Assembly: GCA_936931335.1 (NCBI GenBank)
Contig: CAKZIH010000012.1
Location: 1 to 28,010, forward strand
Reading direction: 5' to 3'
Source: an uncultured Nostocoides sp.
GTDB taxonomy: Bacteria > Actinomycetota > Actinomycetes > Actinomycetales > Dermatophilaceae
Length of the DNA: 28,010 nt
Part shown: piece after piece, positions 24,558 to 28,010 of the stretch
How the letters are laid out: the number at the start of each line of letters is the position of its first letter
Position numbering within the stretch: the stretch's first letter is position 1
Notes under the pieces: model-generated
What the model was told of the DNA's origin: nothing
What the model saw: only the letters and a program-made list of their open reading frames with translations
Database searches by the model: none
Position numbers and translations under genes: made by a program

Positions 24558-24648
24558 GCAGGTGCCCACGATGGTGACAGTGTGCCCCGATTTGGCCCAT
24601 GAATCTGCGGATTGGGTGGGAGGGCACCCGGCCTGAGAGAATCTGACA

Positions 24649-26544
24649 ATGCCTTCGCAGTCCCGCAGCGACATCCGGAATGTCGCCATCGTCGCCCACG
24701 TCGACCACGGCAAGACCACTCTTGTCGACAAGATGCTCTGGCAGTCCGGAGCGTTCGGTGCCCACCAGCACGTCGACGAGCGCGCCATGGACTCCGGGGA
24801 CCTCGAGCGCGAGAAGGGGATCACCATTCTCGCCAAGAACACCGCCGTTCGGTATGCCGGCAAGGCCGCCGTCGACGCGGGCCTCGCCGACGGGGTGACC
24901 ATCAACATCATCGACACCCCCGGCCACGCCGACTTCGGTGGTGAGGTCGAGCGCGGCCTGTCCATGGTGGACGGCGTCGTGCTGCTCGTCGATGCCTCCG
25001 AGGGGCCCCTGCCGCAGACCCGCTTCGTGCTGCGCAAGGCCTTGGCCGCGAAGCTGCCGGTGGTGCTGTGCATCAACAAGGTGGACCGCCCGGACAGCCG
25101 GATCGCCGAGGTCGTCGACGAGGTCTATGAGCTCTTCATGGACCTGATGGAAGACGCCGGCGACGCCGAGGAGGTCCTGGACTTCCCGATCGTCTATGCC
25201 AGCGCCAAGGCCGGCCGGGCCTCGCTGAACCGTCCGGTCGACGGCGAACTGCCCGATGGCGAAGACCTGGAGCCGCTCTTCCAGACGATCCTGAGCGCCA
25301 TACCGGCCCCGACGTATGACGATGAGTCGCCCCTGCAGGCGCATGTCACCAACCTCGACGCCTCCAACTTCCTCGGCCGGCTCGCGCTGCTGCGCGTGCA
25401 CAATGGCACGATCCGCAAGGGCCAGCAGGTCGCCTGGTGCCGCGCCGACGGGTCGACCTCGCGCGTCAAGATCACCGAATTGCTGATGACCGAAGCGCTG
25501 GAGCGCAAGCCGGTCGAGGAGGCGGGCCCGGGCGACATCATCGCGATCGCCGGCATCCCGGACATCATGATCGGGGAGACCCTGGCCGACCCGGAGGACC
25601 CGCGGCCGCTGCCGACGATCACCGTCGACGAGCCGGCGATCTCCATGACGATCGGGATCAACACCAGCCCGATGGCCGGGCGCGTGCGCGGTGCCAAGGT
25701 GACCGCCCGCCTGGTCAAGGACCGCCTGGACCGCGAACTCATCGGCAATGTCTCGTTGCGGGTGCTGCCCACGGATCGCCCGGACGCCTGGGAGGTGCAG
25801 GGTCGTGGGGAACTCGCTCTGGCCATCCTCGTGGAGCAGATGCGCCGCGAAGGCTATGAGCTGACAATCGGCAAGCCGCAGGTCGTCACCCGCGAGGTCG
25901 ACGGCAAGGTCCACGAGCCGATGGAGCAGTTGACCATCGACGCGCCGGAGGAGTTCCTCGGTGCGATCACCCAGATCCTGGCCAACCGCAAGGGCCGGAT
26001 GTCGCAGATGTCCAACCACGGCACCGGCTGGGTCCGCATGGAGTTCACCGTGCCCTCGCGCGGACTCATCGGGTTCCGCACCGAGTTCCTCACCGAAACC
26101 CGCGGCACCGGCATCGCCAACCACGTCTTCTCCGGCTACGAGCCGTGGGCGGGCATGATCACCACCCGCACCTCGGGCTCGCTGGTGGCCGACCGGTCGG
26201 GTGCGGTCACCGCATACGCCATGGTCAATCTGCAGGAGCGCGGTGTGCTCTTCGTGGAGCCGACCACCGAGGTGTATGAGGGCATGATCGTCGGTGAGAA
26301 CTCCCGCGCCGACGACATGGACGTCAATATCACCAAGGAAAAGAAGCTCACCAATGTGCGGGCGAGCAGCGCGGACAACTTCGAAAAGATCTTCCCCCCG
26401 CGCAAGCTCTCCCTGGAGCAGAGCCTGGAGTTCTGTCGCGAGGACGAGTGCGTGGAGGTCACCCCGGAGGCGGTCCGCATTCGCAAGGTCGAACTGGACC
26501 AGAACCTCCGCGCCCGCGCCACCTCCCGCGCCAAGAACTCCTGA
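24649..26544 (+). CDS. typA: Ribosome-associated translational GTPase TypA/BipA
   Basis: A 631-aa translational GTPase that binds the 70S ribosome and supports ribosome assembly and stress adaptation. The GTP-binding motifs are complete: G1 AHVDHGKT (16-23), switch region DSGDLEREKGITI (48-60), G3 DTPGH (89-93), G4 NKVD (143-146) and G5 SAKAG (185-189). The EF-G-like domains and the TypA-specific C-terminal domain follow, with FTVPSRGLIGFRTEFLTETRG-type segments and NVRASSADNFEKIFPPRKLSLE near the end. ATG 24649 lacks a good Shine-Dalgarno; GAGAAT 6 nt upstream could be a weak -10 of a leaderless transcript. The 140 nt to the divergent lipoprotein gene are otherwise unremarkable. mshB follows after 49 nt, an order seen in other actinobacteria. 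Confidence 0.97.
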   Translation: MPSQSRSDIRNVAIVAHVDHGKTTLVDKMLWQSGAFGAHQHVDERAMDSGDLEREKGITILAKNTAVRYAGKAAVDAGLADGVTINIIDTPGHADFGGEVERGLSMVDGVVLLVDASEGPLPQTRFVLRKALAAKLPVVLCINKVDRPDSRIAEVVDEVYELFMDLMEDAGDAEEVLDFPIVYASAKAGRASLNRPVDGELPDGEDLEPLFQTILSAIPAPTYDDESPLQAHVTNLDASNFLGRLALLRVHNGTIRKGQQVAWCRADGSTSRVKITELLMTEALERKPVEEAGPGDIIAIAGIPDIMIGETLADPEDPRPLPTITVDEPAISMTIGINTSPMAGRVRGAKVTARLVKDRLDRELIGNVSLRVLPTDRPDAWEVQGRGELALAILVEQMRREGYELTIGKPQVVTREVDGKVHEPMEQLTIDAPEEFLGAITQILANRKGRMSQMSNHGTGWVRMEFTVPSRGLIGFRTEFLTETRGTGIANHVFSGYEPWAGMITTRTSGSLVADRSGAVTAYAMVNLQERGVLFVEPTTEVYEGMIVGENSRADDMDVNITKEKKLTNVRASSADNFEKIFPPRKLSLEQSLEFCREDECVEVTPEAVRIRKVELDQNLRARATSRAKNS

Positions 26545-26593
26545 GGCTCCCCGTCCGGCCGCCCCCACGACAATCGCCCCAAGAACCCCAACG

Positions 26594-27430
26594 ATGCGCC
26601 TGCTATTCGTGCATGCCCACCCCGATGACGAGTCGATCGCGACCGGCGTCGCCATCGGGGCGTATGCGGCGGGCGGGCACGACGTGCATGTGCTCACCTG
26701 CACCCTGGGGGAGCAGGGTGAGGTGATCCCGCCGGAGTTGGCCCATCTGGACGCCGATCACGACGACACCCTGAGCGCCTATCGCCTGGGGGAGTGGCGG
26801 GCGGCGTTGACGGCCCTCGGCGCCACCGGGCATCTGCTCGGGGGGCTGCGGGGGCGGCATACCGCATACCGGGACTCCGGGATGGCCGGCAGCCCAAGCG
26901 CCGCGCGCCCGGAGGCCTTCGTCAACGCCGACGCCGCCGAGGCGATTGCCTTGGCGCGCACGGTAATCGACGAAGTCGAGCCGGACGTCGTGGTCACCTA
27001 TGACGCGCGCGGCGGCTACGACCACCCCGACCATGTGCAGACCCACCGCATCACCTGCGGGGCATTGGCGGCGATGGCCAGCCCGCCACCGGCGTATGCC
27101 GTGCTCACCCCCGCCTCTTGGGTCGACGAGGACCGCCTTTGGCTGAGGCAACAGGTGTCCGCGGACGGCATCCGGATCCCGGCTGCGGACGACCCGGTGA
27201 CCGCCTCGACCGTCCCGGACGCACAGGTGCCGATCGTCATTGCTGACGCCGAGGGTGCCCGGCGCCAGGAAGCGGCGATGCGCGCGCATGCCACCCAGAT
27301 CACCGTCCATGACGGCTGGTTCACGCTGTCCAACAAGCTCGCCGCCCGGCTGGCTGGGCGGGAGGGCTATGCCCCGCTGGATCCGCATACCGGGCGCATC
27401 CTGTCCGCCCCGGCCAGGCAGGGGTTCTAA
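26594..27430 (+). CDS. mshB: N-acetyl-GlcN-inositol deacetylase of mycothiol synthesis
   Basis: Removes the acetyl group from GlcNAc-Ins, the second step of mycothiol synthesis. The 278-aa protein belongs to the LmbE/PIG-L zinc deacetylases. The AHPDDE motif (8-13) supplies ligands His9 and Asp12 and the general base Asp11; GYDHPDH (141-147) supplies His144 and His147. EQGEVIPPELAHL (40-52) is characteristic of MshB and argues against the related Mca amidase, as does the very short N-terminus. The frame is open further upstream inside typA, but ATG 26594 places the conserved LLFVHAHPDDE at the usual distance. Neither a Shine-Dalgarno nor a TANNNT box is visible before it, so it probably depends on typA transcription. 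The flavin reductase gene begins at the very next base after its stop. Confidence 0.93.
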   Translation: MRLLFVHAHPDDESIATGVAIGAYAAGGHDVHVLTCTLGEQGEVIPPELAHLDADHDDTLSAYRLGEWRAALTALGATGHLLGGLRGRHTAYRDSGMAGSPSAARPEAFVNADAAEAIALARTVIDEVEPDVVVTYDARGGYDHPDHVQTHRITCGALAAMASPPPAYAVLTPASWVDEDRLWLRQQVSADGIRIPAADDPVTASTVPDAQVPIVIADAEGARRQEAAMRAHATQITVHDGWFTLSNKLAARLAGREGYAPLDPHTGRILSAPARQGF

Positions 27431-27928
27431 GTGAGCGACGCACTCGAACCCGTCGACGAGGGCGAATTCCGGGCCGCCCTGGCGCGCTTTGCGACCGGGG
27501 TCATCGTGGTCAGCGCGCGCACCGACCGCGATCACGCGATGACCGCGAGCGCCTTTTCCTCGGTGTCGCTGGACCCACCGCTGGTGTTGGTGTGCGTGGA
27601 GAGCGCGGCACGTTTCCACGAGGCGATCGTGGACTCCGGCGTATGGGGTGTCTCCATCCTCCCGCGTGAGCATCGCCCGGTCGCCCAGTGGCTCTCACGT
27701 CCCGGCCGACCGCTGGTCGGCCAGTTCGACCAGGTGCCGCACCACCGCGGCCGGCTCGGGATGGTGCTGATCGACGACGCGCTCGCTACCCTCGAATGCC
27801 GCACCACCGCGGTCCATCCGGCGGGTGACCATTCGATCGTTGTGGGGGAGGTCCTCAGCGTCGGCATCGCCGATCGGCCCGAGGATGCCCTGGTGTATTT
27901 CCGCAGTCAGTACGGGAGCCTTGCATGA
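27431..27928 (+). CDS. Flavin reductase-like FMN-binding protein
   Basis: A 165-aa protein of the flavin-reductase-like domain, a split-barrel fold that binds FMN as a dimer and often supplies reduced flavin to a monooxygenase. Typical parts are FRAALARFATGVIVVSAR (about 13-30), AMTASAFSSVSLDPPLVLVCV (about 36-56, the FMN phosphate-binding segment), SGVWGVSILPREHRPVAQWLS (about 69-89) and a C-terminal HSIVVGEVLSVG strand pair. No partner monooxygenase gene is visible, so the physiological substrate is open. GTG 27431 abuts the mshB stop and its own stop overlaps the next ATG (ATGA), so all three genes are probably co-translated. Only a GGGG stretch precedes the start as possible ribosome-binding site. 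Confidence 0.88.
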   Translation: MSDALEPVDEGEFRAALARFATGVIVVSARTDRDHAMTASAFSSVSLDPPLVLVCVESAARFHEAIVDSGVWGVSILPREHRPVAQWLSRPGRPLVGQFDQVPHHRGRLGMVLIDDALATLECRTTAVHPAGDHSIVVGEVLSVGIADRPEDALVYFRSQYGSLA

Positions 27929-28010
27929 GCCAGTCGTCCGAGCCCACGCCCACCCGGCCGATCCCGGCCAGGTCCATCCTGGCCGGGTCGGCCGCGACCG
28001 CGCCGCCGCC
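27925..28010 (+). CDS. Start of an unidentified gene (runs off the right edge)
   Basis: ATG 27925 overlaps the flavin reductase stop (ATGA). The 28 visible residues are rich in Ser, Pro, Thr and Ala, like the cytoplasmic head of a membrane protein. Nothing more can be said; the tight overlap and GGGAG about 8 nt upstream are what support it as a gene. Confidence 0.55.
   Translation, partial: MSQSSEPTPTRPIPARSILAGSAATAPP

Noticed and set aside
24463..26703. 746-aa open frame opposite typA
   Set aside because: Shadow of a highly conserved gene; no domain recognisable.

Overview
The window looks like a chromosomal segment from a high-GC actinobacterium. Codons are strongly GC-biased, start codons are often GTG, and there are genes for mycothiol synthesis (mshB), an LpdA-type quinone reductase and a stand-alone Clp N-domain protein. 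Gene order (purine nucleoside phosphorylase, hexose/pentose mutase, lpdA) recalls the deoD-pmmB-lpdA neighbourhood of mycobacteria. Order Micrococcales is my best guess, with low confidence. I found no tRNA or rRNA, insertion sequence, phage gene or CRISPR array, and no stretch above 300 bases is without a gene.

Layout. (1) 1-4445, minus strand: a deoxyribose-phosphate aldolase operon, deoC, a full-length aldehyde dehydrogenase, a truncated Cys-less aldehyde dehydrogenase, a uridine-kinase-like P-loop protein and the start of a membrane protein. (2) 4502-5729: a TetR regulator divergent from an SRPBCC protein, only 31 bp apart. (3) 5780-11283, minus strand: a histidine kinase, response regulator, MacB-type ABC ATPase and FtsX-type permease. 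(4) 11392-12333: an isolated WcbI-family gene. (5) 12436-14640, minus strand: a secreted protein resembling actinobacterial S8 peptidases without the catalytic domain, broken by two mutually compensating frameshifts. (6) 14772-17406, minus strand: phosphohexomutase/phosphopentomutase and purine nucleoside phosphorylase. (7) 17623-20529, plus strand: lpdA, a NUDIX hydrolase and metA, whose Glu111 predicts acetyl-CoA use. (8) 20557-21422: two 18-bp palindromes over a leaderless promoter, a 71-aa helix-turn-helix protein and a ClpC-N-domain-only protein. (9) 21468-24508, minus strand: a lipoprotein translationally coupled to a secreted TIG/RCC1 protein. (10) 24649-28010, plus strand: typA, mshB, a flavin reductase and the start of another gene.

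How they work together. DeoC, PNP and the mutase form a nucleoside-salvage theme: PNP releases (deoxy)ribose-1-phosphate, the mutase can give the 5-phosphate, DeoC splits deoxyribose-5-phosphate, and the aldehyde dehydrogenase can remove the acetaldehyde. The kinase/regulator/ABC set looks like a self-contained envelope-stress or peptide-export module.

The most interesting item is the HTH plus Clp-N cassette at 20557-21422. Its promoter elements lie inside two near-identical palindromes, which suggests an autoregulated decoy or sensor for the ClpC N-domain. Two signals cut across the window: several genes appear leaderless, with a TANNNT -10 box 5-7 nt before the start codon, and the heptamer GTATGCC/GGCATAC is strongly over-represented on both strands and in several reading frames.
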